Assembly (NCBI GenBank): GCA_017308595.1
Contig: JAFKER010000025.1
Span: 1 to 51,964, forward strand
From: Afipia sp.
GTDB lineage: Bacteria > Pseudomonadota > Alphaproteobacteria > Rhizobiales > Xanthobacteraceae
Direction of reading: 5' to 3'
DNA length: 51,964 nucleotides
This document shows, one piece after another, positions 26,118 to 34,293 of the stretch. Under the pieces are notes generated by a model. The model was not told where the DNA came from, searched no databases, and saw only the letters and a list, made by a program, of their open reading frames with translations. Position 1 is the first letter of the stretch; every line of letters starts with the position of its first letter. Made by a program: the position numbers and the translations under genes.

Positions 26118-27620
26118 ATGCCTTCTGATTTTCGAATTTATCGCGCCGTGATGAAAGCCGACCTCCAGGCCTTTCTGGAGGGCGCTTTTCCGATCGTCGA
26201 TAATCGCTGGCCGCTCGAGGTTGCGCCTTACCTGGAGTACCTTGTCAATGAACTGGCAGGTGTTGCCGAGGGCCGAGAGACCCGCCTGATCGTCAATCTG
26301 CCGCCGCGTCACCTGAAGTCCGTGCTGACGTCCATCGTGTTCGTCGCCTGGCTTCTGGGCCGTAATCCGAAACAGCGCATTGCGGTGATTTCCCACAGCC
26401 AGGCCCTGGCTTCAGATCTGGCGTCGAAAACGCTGCAACTGATCAATTCTGAATTTTATCGGCGGTCTTTTCCGACTCTGGAACTGCGGGATAACGGCCG
26501 CAAGGCGATGGACTTCGTGACGACTGAAGGAGGCGGGCGTTATGCCGCTTCGTTCGAGACCGGCATCACGGGCCGCGGCTTCGACATTATCATTATCGAT
26601 GACCCGATCTCGGCCCACCATGTCAAGTCGGACAAGGAGCGTCAGAACGTCAACGAGAACTTTGACACGATGATCGTGTCGCGCCTCGACGATCAGATCC
26701 ATGGCGCCATGATCGTGGTCGGCCAGCGCATGCATGAGGACGACCTGTCTGGCAATCTGCTTCAGAAAGGGGGCTGGAAGCATGTCTGCTTGCCTCTGGT
26801 CGCCGAGGACGCTGCGTCCTACACCTTTGGCAACTCAAGATGGGACCGCACGCCCGGCGAACCGCTGCTGGCAAAGCAGTGGTCACCTGAGGTCATCAAG
26901 CGTAAGCGGGAGGAGGTTGGTGCATCGATCTTCGCGGCGCAATATCAGCAAAACCCGGCAGCAGCGTTCGGAGAACTGATTCAGCCGGGTCAGATTCAGC
27001 ATTTTACCGATCTTCCGGCAGATGCCCGTCGAATCGTCCTGAGCTGGGACACGGCTGTTAAAACCGGGTCGGATCACAGCTATACGGCGTGTCTTGTGAT
27101 TGCACGCGACGCGCGCCGCCACTATGTCATCGACGTGCTGCGCGCACGCCTTGACCCGGTTCAGATGCGTGACGCGGCGTTGAGCCTGATTACCACCTAT
27201 AAGCCCTCAAAGATCCTGATCGAGGACGCGAGTTCCGGAAGCGGCCTTGCCAGCATGCTGTCCGAGCGAGGCTATCATGCCGAGCTGCGCCCGACCGGTG
27301 GTCGCGGCAAGGAAGAGCGGCTTGAAAGCCAGCTGCATATGTTTGCCCAGCATCGGGTGCTGATCAAAAGGAACGAATCCTGGACGGTTGAGCTTGAGAG
27401 CGAACTGCTGCGTTTCCCGTTTGGCAAGCACAACGACCAGGTCGACGCCCTGACACAGTATCTGGCATGGGTTGCTGAAAGTCCCATGGTTAATCCAGTG
27501 GTGATGGGGGCCGGCGGCAAGGACGCGCGTATCGAGCGGGCGCTTTCCCGGCGTCCTTGGCCTGTGGCCAAGGGCGATAATCCGCTCCGGCCACGCGGCA
27601 AACCCATGCGCTGGCGGTAG
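26118..27620 (+). CDS. Phage terminase large subunit
   Basis: A 500-aa TerL. The ATPase half has a Walker A-like NLPPRHLKS (residues ~60-68), ISHSQALASDLA and Walker B IIIIDDP (~157-163). The nuclease half shows SWDTAVKTGSDHS, ILIEDASSGSG and HNDQVDALTQY, the three acidic positions of the RNase H-like fold. It looks complete, yet no portal, capsid or tail gene follows within the window. It is either a prophage relic or part of a packaging-dependent satellite-like element. Confidence 0.9.
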   Translation: MPSDFRIYRAVMKADLQAFLEGAFPIVDNRWPLEVAPYLEYLVNELAGVAEGRETRLIVNLPPRHLKSVLTSIVFVAWLLGRNPKQRIAVISHSQALASDLASKTLQLINSEFYRRSFPTLELRDNGRKAMDFVTTEGGGRYAASFETGITGRGFDIIIIDDPISAHHVKSDKERQNVNENFDTMIVSRLDDQIHGAMIVVGQRMHEDDLSGNLLQKGGWKHVCLPLVAEDAASYTFGNSRWDRTPGEPLLAKQWSPEVIKRKREEVGASIFAAQYQQNPAAAFGELIQPGQIQHFTDLPADARRIVLSWDTAVKTGSDHSYTACLVIARDARRHYVIDVLRARLDPVQMRDAALSLITTYKPSKILIEDASSGSGLASMLSERGYHAELRPTGGRGKEERLESQLHMFAQHRVLIKRNESWTVELESELLRFPFGKHNDQVDALTQYLAWVAESPMVNPVVMGAGGKDARIERALSRRPWPVAKGDNPLRPRGKPMRWR

Positions 27621-27680
27621 TGGCGGTCAGAGGAATGTCGCGGGGCGGTTCCATGCGTGCGTTGGGGCCCCCGTTGGTTA

Positions 27681-28070
27681 TCAGAACGGCAGCATCGGTG
27701 CTTCGAGATAGATCTGCTTCTTCTCGGCATCGGCGAAGGACATGTTGAAGTACACCGGTTTTCGTCCGAAGTTGGTAAAGACGTCGGCGACGCAAACGCG
27801 GTGACGGACCTTATTGTTCTCGTCGAGCAGGTCCTTTCCGACGACGGACATGTCACCGATCTTGAGCAGCTTCAGGCCGAGTGCGGCTTGCGGCGCATTC
27901 TTGAAGGCATCCTGCAGCATGTCGCGGGTGGTATTGCTGTTGCATTCGGGGATGTTGCTGGGGCCGCCATAGCCGCCTGTCGCCAGCCGCAGCGTCACGA
28001 TGACGACCCCGAACAGGGCTGCGAAGGCGATACCGGTCATAAGGTTTGATTTTGAGAATGACGTTGTCAT
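27681..28070 (-). CDS. Small membrane-anchored hypothetical protein
   Basis: A 129-aa protein with one N-terminal hydrophobic helix (about residues 11-30) and a soluble remainder containing two cysteines (PECNSNTT; RHRVCVAD). AAGGAAG lies upstream of the ATG. The soluble part resembles no family I know. It is last in a leftward set of four genes with the beta-CASP protein at its head. Confidence 0.65.
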   Translation of the reverse strand: MTTSFSKSNLMTGIAFAALFGVVIVTLRLATGGYGGPSNIPECNSNTTRDMLQDAFKNAPQAALGLKLLKIGDMSVVGKDLLDENNKVRHRVCVADVFTNFGRKPVYFNMSFADAEKKQIYLEAPMLPF

Positions 28071-28178
28071 AGGTGGCTTCCTTTATGGGTGATTTTGAGG
28101 AGGGCAGGTGATGGGCATGCGGCCTCGTTCGCTGCCGCCTTTTGAAGGACGTGCGTCGAGTCTTCGTGAGGTGCTTGG

Positions 28179-28901
28179 TTATTTCTTCAGGGCGACATAC
28201 GCAGATGACAGGGGGGCGGCGCGGAGGGATGCCGTCAACCGCTGGTTCTGTTCGTGCTGATCGATGAAGGTGATTTCGAAAGCGGTGATGAAATCGCTGT
28301 CGAACATTGGATCGTAACGATCGATCACCGCGGCATGTCGCTTATCCAGCCGGTCGAGCGTGAATGCGATCGGGGTCGTCGAGAGAGGCTGCTCAGATGC
28401 GGAGCCAATCCCGTCAGTAGCCGCGGGCACCGTGAACTTCGATGTTATCCCGATCGTCCTGACAGTGATGTCACGAATAGGGGCGTCGGTCCCATTACAC
28501 AGATAAACCGGCATGATGCGCAGGCTTCGGAAGTCCGGAAAGTACAGGGTTAGATCCGGCGGCGCCTTCTCTGGTGTCAGGGTGACATAGCCGCGCTCAC
28601 GTGAGGGCTCTGGCGCAAACGCCACCGGAATGCTGGAAATCCGAGGAGAAAACTCCGCGCCGCTACCGATGGCTTCTGTGCGCGCAATCAGCAGCGTGGC
28701 GCCGGACTGTTTGCAGTCCTCCATAGCTTGCCGCAATTGCGGGCGGGAGAAACCGTCAGTCTCGGGTTCAATATATTCGGCCTGAACGATGGCCTGACGG
28801 CCTTTGATCCAGGTTTTGATGGTCTCGCGTTGTTCTTGCAGTGCAATATCGGAGTAGGCCGGTTCGCTTGGTCGGACGCGGTAATAGGCAATAACCTTCA
28901 T
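28179..28901 (-). CDS. Resolvase-like domain without catalytic serine fused to an unknown domain
   Basis: A 240-aa protein. Residues 1-80 follow the serine-resolvase pattern: VIAYYRVR, SDIALQEQRETIKTWI, EYIEPETDGFSRPQLRQAM and ATLLIART. The catalytic serine position (YYRVS) holds Arg10, and the LDRLSR-like segment is TEAIGSG, so it should be inactive as a recombinase. From ~90 a beta-rich segment unrelated to recombinases follows. It may be a DNA-binding or regulatory adaptor. It shares direction with the nuclease-like genes upstream. Confidence 0.65.
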   Translation of the reverse strand: MKVIAYYRVRPSEPAYSDIALQEQRETIKTWIKGRQAIVQAEYIEPETDGFSRPQLRQAMEDCKQSGATLLIARTEAIGSGAEFSPRISSIPVAFAPEPSRERGYVTLTPEKAPPDLTLYFPDFRSLRIMPVYLCNGTDAPIRDITVRTIGITSKFTVPAATDGIGSASEQPLSTTPIAFTLDRLDKRHAAVIDRYDPMFDSDFITAFEITFIDQHEQNQRLTASLRAAPLSSAYVALKK

Positions 28902-29034
28902 GCAGAATCCCAGTTAACGGCACGGACAGCCCGTGCCCCTTAGATTCAAGTGAGGCCCCGAGGAATTGCAGGGTTTTGCAAAGAAATGCTGAGTGTCTCC
29001 CGAAAGCCGCATTTTGAGGCCGGACACTGCAACA

Positions 29035-30018
29035 TCAGAAGAAATCCCGGGCGGATCGGGTATTGCCGATCGCCCGAATCTTGAGGGTTGGCTGATATTC
29101 TCGCAGACGCTTGGCGTCCCGTTCCCAGCGCCCGTCGCGCTGATCGCCATCGAAGCCGAATACAATGAGCCGGGGATCAGGATCTATCTGGGCCCGGACC
29201 TTGCCTGAGGCGATGGCGGCGATCAGGGGGGTGAGCTCGAGCGGAAGCCTGCTGCCCGGAACAGCGGCGCGAGCCGCAGCCCGCATGGCTTGAATACGGA
29301 TCAGCGCCTGGCAGACGGCGACGTAGCGCTGTCGCAGTGCCTCTTCATGTCGCCTGAGGGTCGCTTGGTATCGAATGATCTGAGCCAGAACGGCAGGTTC
29401 ACCTTTGGCCCTCAGCGCAGGATTGCTGAAATGCTTCGCCTCATGAAAGACGATGACCGGATTCCCGCCGCGGTTTTCGACGGTCACGACGTCCAGACGG
29501 TCTTGGGACCGGTCAATTGACGAGGCGTCTGTCGAAGGGACATCAGTGTCCGGCAGACTTTCATCAACTGAAGAACTTGCCCGCAGCAGCGACAGTTCGA
29601 CGTCGATGACCTTTGAGCTGCCCATGATCAGGGGATGCAACCCGCTTTTTTCAGCGCCGGCCAGATCGGTGGCCGAGCGGATCATGTCCGATAATGTCGA
29701 TGGACCGGCGTATTGGGACCAACCGATATCGGAAGGTTCAAAGCGTCCGTCTTCATGAAGCTGGGCCAGTACCTGCTGTTGGCGGATTAGGTATTTGGTG
29801 TGGGTCCATGGAAGGATCCGTCCATCGCCGCCGTCGTCGATCCGGAAGATCGAGGCGCCACGATGATAGACGTTGAGTGAGTTCGCTCGCACCGCGATGA
29901 ACACATCGTCCCGCAGAAGGACATCGCGCCACCATGACGGTTTTTGAGCAAGTGCGTCGAGTGCATCGAGGAAGGCCTTACTCACGCCGTGGCCAGATGA
30001 CGTCTGTTGGATGGTCAT
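29035..30018 (-). CDS. Putative PD-(D/E)xK nuclease-like protein
   Basis: A 327-aa protein not assigned to a named family. The centre has DVELSLLR (Glu141), then RLDVVTV (Asp176) and VIVFHEAKHFSN (Glu193-x-Lys195), the spacing of a PD-(D/E)xK active site. The C-terminal part includes DPDPRLIVFGFDGDQRDG. Its ATG at 30018 overlaps the stop of the beta-CASP gene by ATGA, so the two are translated together. Pairing of two nucleic-acid hydrolases suggests defence or element control (inference). Confidence 0.65.
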   Translation of the reverse strand: MTIQQTSSGHGVSKAFLDALDALAQKPSWWRDVLLRDDVFIAVRANSLNVYHRGASIFRIDDGGDGRILPWTHTKYLIRQQQVLAQLHEDGRFEPSDIGWSQYAGPSTLSDMIRSATDLAGAEKSGLHPLIMGSSKVIDVELSLLRASSSVDESLPDTDVPSTDASSIDRSQDRLDVVTVENRGGNPVIVFHEAKHFSNPALRAKGEPAVLAQIIRYQATLRRHEEALRQRYVAVCQALIRIQAMRAAARAAVPGSRLPLELTPLIAAIASGKVRAQIDPDPRLIVFGFDGDQRDGRWERDAKRLREYQPTLKIRAIGNTRSARDFF

Positions 30019-31262
30019 GTTGGAACGTCCCACCATTCGCCATCGTTTTTGAGACTGACGGCTTGGAAATGTGCCGGAAACTGCTCCGGCTCGTAGGTAT
30101 GGATCGGCACGAGCATCTTTGGCTGGATAGCCTCGGCCAATCGCTTCAGATCGGGAATGCTGGCATGGCCGGATGTATGGGCGTGGTCGAGGGGGATTCC
30201 TCGTGTCTTAAGTTCGGCAAGGAGGGCAAGGCCGCGCTCCTGTTTGAGATAACCGTCCCATTGCGACCAGATGGCGCGTGCACCGGAGAGGCAATTGGCA
30301 TGATCGAGGTTGCGCAGCATTGCCGGTCGGAAGAGCATCGCTGCCCGAGGCGCCAGATCCTCAAGTCGCTCCACGAAAATACGGTTGGTCTTGTGAGGAT
30401 CAAGCAAGTCAAAGCGGCCGCTGCGCTTGATCTGGATGCGCTGATACTGGGGTACGTACACCGCGACATTCTGCCAATCCGACTGGGGAATGTTGGCGTT
30501 CTCTGTCGCACGAAGAATCTCGGCGGCATAAAGATCGATGATCAGCGTTCGCCCGGTGCGCTTGCAGGCCCGATACAGGCTGACCATGCGATCGATGTTT
30601 TGTGCCGAGGCTGCGACCAGCGCCAGACCGTCTGTTGCCTGAAACAGGTCAACTAGGCGCTGCTCCACGTCTGTCTCGGTCGGAAAGACGTGGTCGGGGC
30701 TCAGGCGACCAAAGCTCGACCCTTCCATCAGAATCACGTCGATGGATCGTGGAGGGTCGGCCACAAGGCGTTCGAACAGTGCCGCTTTGCGGCCATGAGC
30801 CCGGATATCGCCGGAATAGAACAGGCGTTGGCCGTCAGCTTCCACCTCAAGGGCGTAGGCATCATAAGCGGAATGGTCGACCAGATGTGGCGTTATCCGA
30901 AACGGGCCAAACTGGAGCGGCGTGCCGCTTGTGAACTCGATTGGCTTCGTTGGCACATACGGCTTGGGGACGAACGGCGCTGCGGCCTTCAGAATGCGGT
31001 GTGTTGCTGCGCCAAGCGCGACCGGCAACTCAGGACCGGCGAGGTGGGCCAGCCCCCAGTGGTCGATATGACCATGAGACAGAATCAGAGCTAGCAAATC
31101 CTCGCCGCCAGCGAGTCCGTCTATTGACGGATGAATGCTGACCTCGTCCGCGTCGCCATCCAGTGGCAATCCCAGATCCAATAGAATCCGGCCACCGCCT
31201 GCCGCCAGTTCGACACAGGTCCCGCCGATTTCGTTCGTCCCGCGATGAATACGAATGCGCAC
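30015..31262 (-). CDS. Beta-CASP metallo-beta-lactamase (RNase J-like) protein
   Basis: A 415-aa protein with the metal-binding motif HGHIDH (residues 63-68), a later His in LVDHSAYDAYAL and Asp in YSGDIRAHG, and beta-CASP motifs EGSSF, TSGHAS and PIHTYEPEQF. RNase J and archaeal CPSF relatives cut or trim RNA with this set. It is shorter than RNase J (about 550 aa) and lacks its C-terminal domain. The start is GTG with GGGG 5 nt upstream, 26 nt below a good promoter. Its operon partner is a nuclease-like protein; the substrate is unknown. Confidence 0.85.
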   Translation of the reverse strand: MRIRIHRGTNEIGGTCVELAAGGGRILLDLGLPLDGDADEVSIHPSIDGLAGGEDLLALILSHGHIDHWGLAHLAGPELPVALGAATHRILKAAAPFVPKPYVPTKPIEFTSGTPLQFGPFRITPHLVDHSAYDAYALEVEADGQRLFYSGDIRAHGRKAALFERLVADPPRSIDVILMEGSSFGRLSPDHVFPTETDVEQRLVDLFQATDGLALVAASAQNIDRMVSLYRACKRTGRTLIIDLYAAEILRATENANIPQSDWQNVAVYVPQYQRIQIKRSGRFDLLDPHKTNRIFVERLEDLAPRAAMLFRPAMLRNLDHANCLSGARAIWSQWDGYLKQERGLALLAELKTRGIPLDHAHTSGHASIPDLKRLAEAIQPKMLVPIHTYEPEQFPAHFQAVSLKNDGEWWDVPT

Positions 31263-31288
31263 AATTGCCCCAAATCTCTAATAGGGAC

Positions 31289-31318
31289 ATTATAGTGCGT
31301 GTTTTAATGAGCCGCCAA
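31289..31318 (-). promoter_or_regulatory. Likely sigma-70 promoter for the beta-CASP operon
   Basis: On the minus strand TTGGCG (31313-31318) and a perfect TATAAT (31289-31294) are separated by 18 nt, and the GTG start lies about 26 nt beyond. The whole divergent gap is only 72 bp, so the XRE protein encoded on the other side could control it. TAAT...ATTA around 31279-31292 is a candidate operator. Confidence 0.6.
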
Positions 31319-31334
31319 GCCGTTTGTTTCGCTT

Positions 31335-31595
31335 ATGAAAGCGACAGCGCTCGTGGCCTGGAATGTCCGAAAATTGCGGGTGAAGCGCGGCCTGTCGCAG
31401 GAGGCGCTGGCGGTTGATGCCGGTGTGGACCGTTCCTACGTCGGACGAATCGAGCGTGGGGTTGAAAATCCGACCGCCGAGACTTTGGAGAGATTGGCTG
31501 GTGCCCTAGAGGTCCCAGTCGCTGATTTGCTGATTGTCCCAAAAGCAAACGAGAAGCCGCCGGCTACGCTTCGGAAGGGGCGGAAAAAACGGTAA
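31335..31595 (+). CDS. XRE-family helix-turn-helix regulator
   Basis: An 86-aa protein that is almost entirely one Cro/C1-type HTH domain (NVRKLRVKRGLSQEALAVDAGVDRSYVGRIERGVENPTAETLERLAGAL) with a basic tail. It lies divergent to the beta-CASP/nuclease operon and 72 nt before the HELGH protein. HTH plus HExxH protein pairs resemble phage or ICE control switches (ImmR/ImmA), or regulators of toxic operons. Confidence 0.9.
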   Translation: MKATALVAWNVRKLRVKRGLSQEALAVDAGVDRSYVGRIERGVENPTAETLERLAGALEVPVADLLIVPKANEKPPATLRKGRKKR

Positions 31596-31667
31596 CCTAG
31601 CCTTCGCTTGGCCAGTCCTAGTAGAATCTGCCGGAGAGTCCATCAGCATTCAAAGGGGCCGCCTTAT

Positions 31668-32054
31668 ATGTCCTTGACTGTTGGCGAAATGGATCTGCAC
31701 GTCCAATTGATTGCTGATGAAAATCAGATTGTTATTCATCCTACTTTGAAGAGGTTGAGCCGCTCGTACTCGGTACGAGTGAGCGAAGAAATCTATATTG
31801 CGCCAATCAAATCAGTGTTGAGCTACGCGGTCGCGCTGCATGAACTTGGCCATGTGCTGGGACCACATCAGAACAGTCTTCGTGTATTGGTGCGCGAAAG
31901 AGCTGCCTGGAGGTGGGCGAAGAGGAACGCGCTGGTTTGGTCACCTCGGATGCAGGAGCATGCCAAGACATCAATCCACTGGTATGAAAAGAACTATCGC
32001 GACATTGATAAGCGTCAGCGTTCATACTTGGCAATTGATGATAATTCGGGTTAA
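31668..32054 (+). CDS. HELGH metallopeptidase-like protein, possibly ImmA/IrrE-related
   Basis: A 128-aa protein with the zinc-protease helix ALHELGHVLGP (HELGH at residues 58-62) and a downstream ERAAWRWAKRNAL that supplies the third-ligand type Glu in ImmA/IrrE-like proteins. ATG 31668 has AAAGGGG upstream. In such systems the protease cleaves the neighbouring HTH repressor after a stress signal; here the XRE gene is directly upstream. The relation to ImmA is by motif and context only. Confidence 0.7.
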   Translation: MSLTVGEMDLHVQLIADENQIVIHPTLKRLSRSYSVRVSEEIYIAPIKSVLSYAVALHELGHVLGPHQNSLRVLVRERAAWRWAKRNALVWSPRMQEHAKTSIHWYEKNYRDIDKRQRSYLAIDDNSG

Positions 32055-32421
32055 GCGCTGCAACTAAGCGTTCAAGCCCAAGCGAAGGTGAGATTCGCGG
32101 AATGAGCGATTATGGAAAATCTGCTTCGTCATCGAGCAAGACTTAATAATCTGCGATGCCGAGGCTGGAAGTTTTCATGGTAGCTATCATTGATCGTGAT
32201 GAAAGGGGCGACGCTGACAGCGCAGTGTGAATGCCTCGGAGGTGCGGTGTTGGATTCAAGATTTCGTATCGCTTGAGATGCCATTGCTGTTGAATGCAGT
32301 ATTGCCAGTGGGCGGCAAGTAGCTCAGGTTGCGGCCGACAGGCTCATCCGCCGCATCAGAACCCCTCCGTGTTCCTTGCGTTCAGAATAACAGTTGGTGA
32401 GATAAGGCGACACGTCGCGCG
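32055..32421. other. Intergenic stretch without a supported gene
   Basis: These ~370 bp hold only short interrupted frames. No tRNA, terminator with T-run, or known repeat was recognised. The right edge is the break point where a truncated IS5-family element begins. Confidence 0.5.
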
Positions 32422-32513
32422 TACCCGCTACGACCGATGCGCCCACACATTCATGTCCGCCATCTGCATCGCAGCCACCGTCATTTTCTGGCTCTGATCA
32501 ATGAGTCCTGATC
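32422..32513 (+). mobile_element. End fragment of an IS5-family element
   Basis: About 92 bp match the complement of 43750-43842 with about nine differences. It encodes the transposase tail YDRCAHTFMSAICIAATVIFWL and the terminal GAGTCCTGATC. The IS end is followed directly by CTAG, the same target used by the complete copy. The rest of this element is deleted. It is a relative, not a recent duplicate, of the copy at 43750. Confidence 0.85.
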
Positions 32514-32517
32514 CTAG

Positions 32518-33376
32518 AGGCTGTTATGAATCTGCGTGGAGTTGTACGGCGTTTTTGAGCATGATGCAGACGAATGCGATGAGGTGGATATCGACGAGGG
32601 TCGACGCGCATCGCTCGTAATCTCTGGCGAGGCGGCGGAAACGCGTTGCCCATGCAAAGGTGCGTTCGACTACCCAGCGCCTCGGCAACAGGACAAAGCC
32701 GCGCTTGGCTTGCGGCAGTTTGACAACGCTCAGTTCGATGCCGTGGGCGCTGGCGGCTGCCGCGGCACGTTCGCCTGTGTAGCCTTGATCGACGAAAGCG
32801 ATTTCGACACTCTCGTCCGTCGCGGCCTGGATGTCCTTGGCCATCTGGCCGATCGCGTCCCGATCTCCGACGCTCGCAGGCGTGACGTGGAGCGCGAGTA
32901 TGTGGCCGAGCATATCGACGGCCAGATGCAACTTGGACCTCTTTTTGCGCTTGGCGCCATCGTAACCGGCGCGGGCTCCGCTCTCGGGCGTGGAACGTAA
33001 TGTCCGGCTGTCGATGATCGTCGTCCTCGGCTGCGCTGCATGCCCGGCCGATAGGCGCAGCAGCGCCCGCAAATCCTCCGCGAGTGCCTCAAAGCATCCC
33101 GCACGAAGCCAGCGTTGCGCCTGCTGATAAACAATCTCCCATGGCGGCAAGTCGTTGGGCATCCATCGCCATGCCGCGCCTGTCTTCACGATGTAACGCA
33201 GCCTGTTGAAGACCTCACGAAGCGGATAGCTCCGTTGTCCGACATTCTCCGGCAGCAACGTCAGGTAGGGCACCACCAATGCCCACTCATCATCCGATAC
33301 ATCGGACGGATACGGCTTGCGTGATTCGCTCATCACCCAAGCCTCGATGGTGCCGTTAATCAGTCCCTAACAGCCT
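32518..33376 (-). mobile_element. IS5-family insertion sequence, 859 bp, CTAG duplication
   Basis: The ends are AGGCTGTTA and its complement TAACAGCCT, and the element is flanked by CTAG on both sides (32514-32517 and 33377-33380), fitting the YTAR target of IS5-type elements. It has inserted into the very CTAG that bounds the IS fragment at 32422-32513, so two insertions are stacked. The right CTAG also contains the stop codon of the gntR-type gene. Confidence 0.88.
32524..33336 (-). CDS. IS5-family transposase, single frame
   Basis: A 270-aa DDE transposase that fills the element. N-terminal DUF4096-like part: YPSDVSDDEWALVVPYLTLLPE...LREVFNRLRYIVKTGAAWRWMPNDLPPW. Catalytic core: IIDSRTLRSTPES (D), AFVDQGYTGE (D) and VVERTFAWATRFRRLARDYER (E). 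It looks full-length and intact. Confidence 0.93.
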   Translation of the reverse strand: MMSESRKPYPSDVSDDEWALVVPYLTLLPENVGQRSYPLREVFNRLRYIVKTGAAWRWMPNDLPPWEIVYQQAQRWLRAGCFEALAEDLRALLRLSAGHAAQPRTTIIDSRTLRSTPESGARAGYDGAKRKKRSKLHLAVDMLGHILALHVTPASVGDRDAIGQMAKDIQAATDESVEIAFVDQGYTGERAAAAASAHGIELSVVKLPQAKRGFVLLPRRWVVERTFAWATRFRRLARDYERCASTLVDIHLIAFVCIMLKNAVQLHADS

Positions 33377-34069
33377 CTAGATGACGGTATTTCTAGTAAA
33401 TTCCTCAATATAATCCAGTAGTTTATCGGATGCCGCGGCTGCTGATCTTGCATTCCCACTGCAAATTTGTTCAGCCAAATTCGCATGCAGCACGGCGGTC
33501 TCGACCAAGCTTGCATGTCGTTTGTGGTATTTCATCCAAAATCGCCTGGATAGCCCGTGCATTAACGCCATGGATTTGGAAGCAAACTCATTTTGAGCTG
33601 CTTCATATTCCAATTCGGTGAGCCGGTTGTCCCAGCGACTAAATATTGTCTCATCGGCGTCGGTGAGTTGCCGCAGGTTTGCGCCGATGCTCGCGAATTC
33701 CTTCCGTTGTTCTGGGGTGGCCCGCTCGGCAGATAGGCGTGCAAGCAAACGTTCAGTCTCTCTTCTCATTTCGAGAAGACCAAGCTGCTTGTGAACATTC
33801 AGTTCGCTGACCAGAACGCCCCTTCGTGGAAGAATTAAAACCAGGCCTTCACGTTCCAGACGTCGCAATGCCTCGCGAATCGGCGTTCTGCCCATGCTGA
33901 GTTGGCTGGCGAGGGCCTGCTCGGACAGCGTTGCTCCTGGCTGCAGTTGCAGAGTAATGATCAATTCTTCCAGCGCGCGATAAGCGCGGTCAGCGAGGCT
34001 GAGATTCAAATTCTTGTTGTCGGGAACAAGCAGTTCTTTTCGTCGGCGAGCAACACGTTTGCGGGGCAT
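33377..34069 (-). CDS. GntR-family regulator (FadR-like subfamily)
   Basis: A 230-aa regulator. The N-terminal winged helix is at about residues 24-92 (ADRAYRALEELIITLQLQPGATLSEQALASQLSMGRTPIREALRRLEREGLV), with an all-helical ligand domain after it. Its TAG stop is part of the CTAG target duplicated by the downstream IS5 element, so the reading frame is intact. It is divergent from the fatty-acid-hydroxylase gene, with a perfect 30-bp palindrome between, and probably controls the block to its right. Confidence 0.9.
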   Translation of the reverse strand: MPRKRVARRRKELLVPDNKNLNLSLADRAYRALEELIITLQLQPGATLSEQALASQLSMGRTPIREALRRLEREGLVLILPRRGVLVSELNVHKQLGLLEMRRETERLLARLSAERATPEQRKEFASIGANLRQLTDADETIFSRWDNRLTELEYEAAQNEFASKSMALMHGLSRRFWMKYHKRHASLVETAVLHANLAEQICSGNARSAAAASDKLLDYIEEFTRNTVI

Positions 34070-34218
34070 TCGATCAAGGCTCTCGATTGGGATCGATTAA
34101 GCTGAACATACATCATTGATATTCATACCTGATTCCAACGACGCGCACCCGCAAAACCAACTATAGAACGCGGATTCTCTGCAAACGGCTTGACATTCGT
34201 CAACCTTTCGATATGTCA

Positions 34219-34248
34219 TGTCGACATCTGAAATTTCAGATGTCGACA
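34219..34248. promoter_or_regulatory. Perfect 30-bp palindrome, probable operator
   Basis: The half-site TGTCGACATCTGAAA is followed directly by its exact complement. It lies between the divergent GntR gene and the hydroxylase gene, 150 bp from one start and 45 bp from the other. GntR-type proteins bind palindromes, although usually shorter ones. It could also form a hairpin in the leader RNA of the hydroxylase gene. Confidence 0.75.
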
Positions 34249-34293
34249 ATGAGGTTTGTCGAGAGAGTCCGGCCGGCAAGGAGGGGAAACGTC

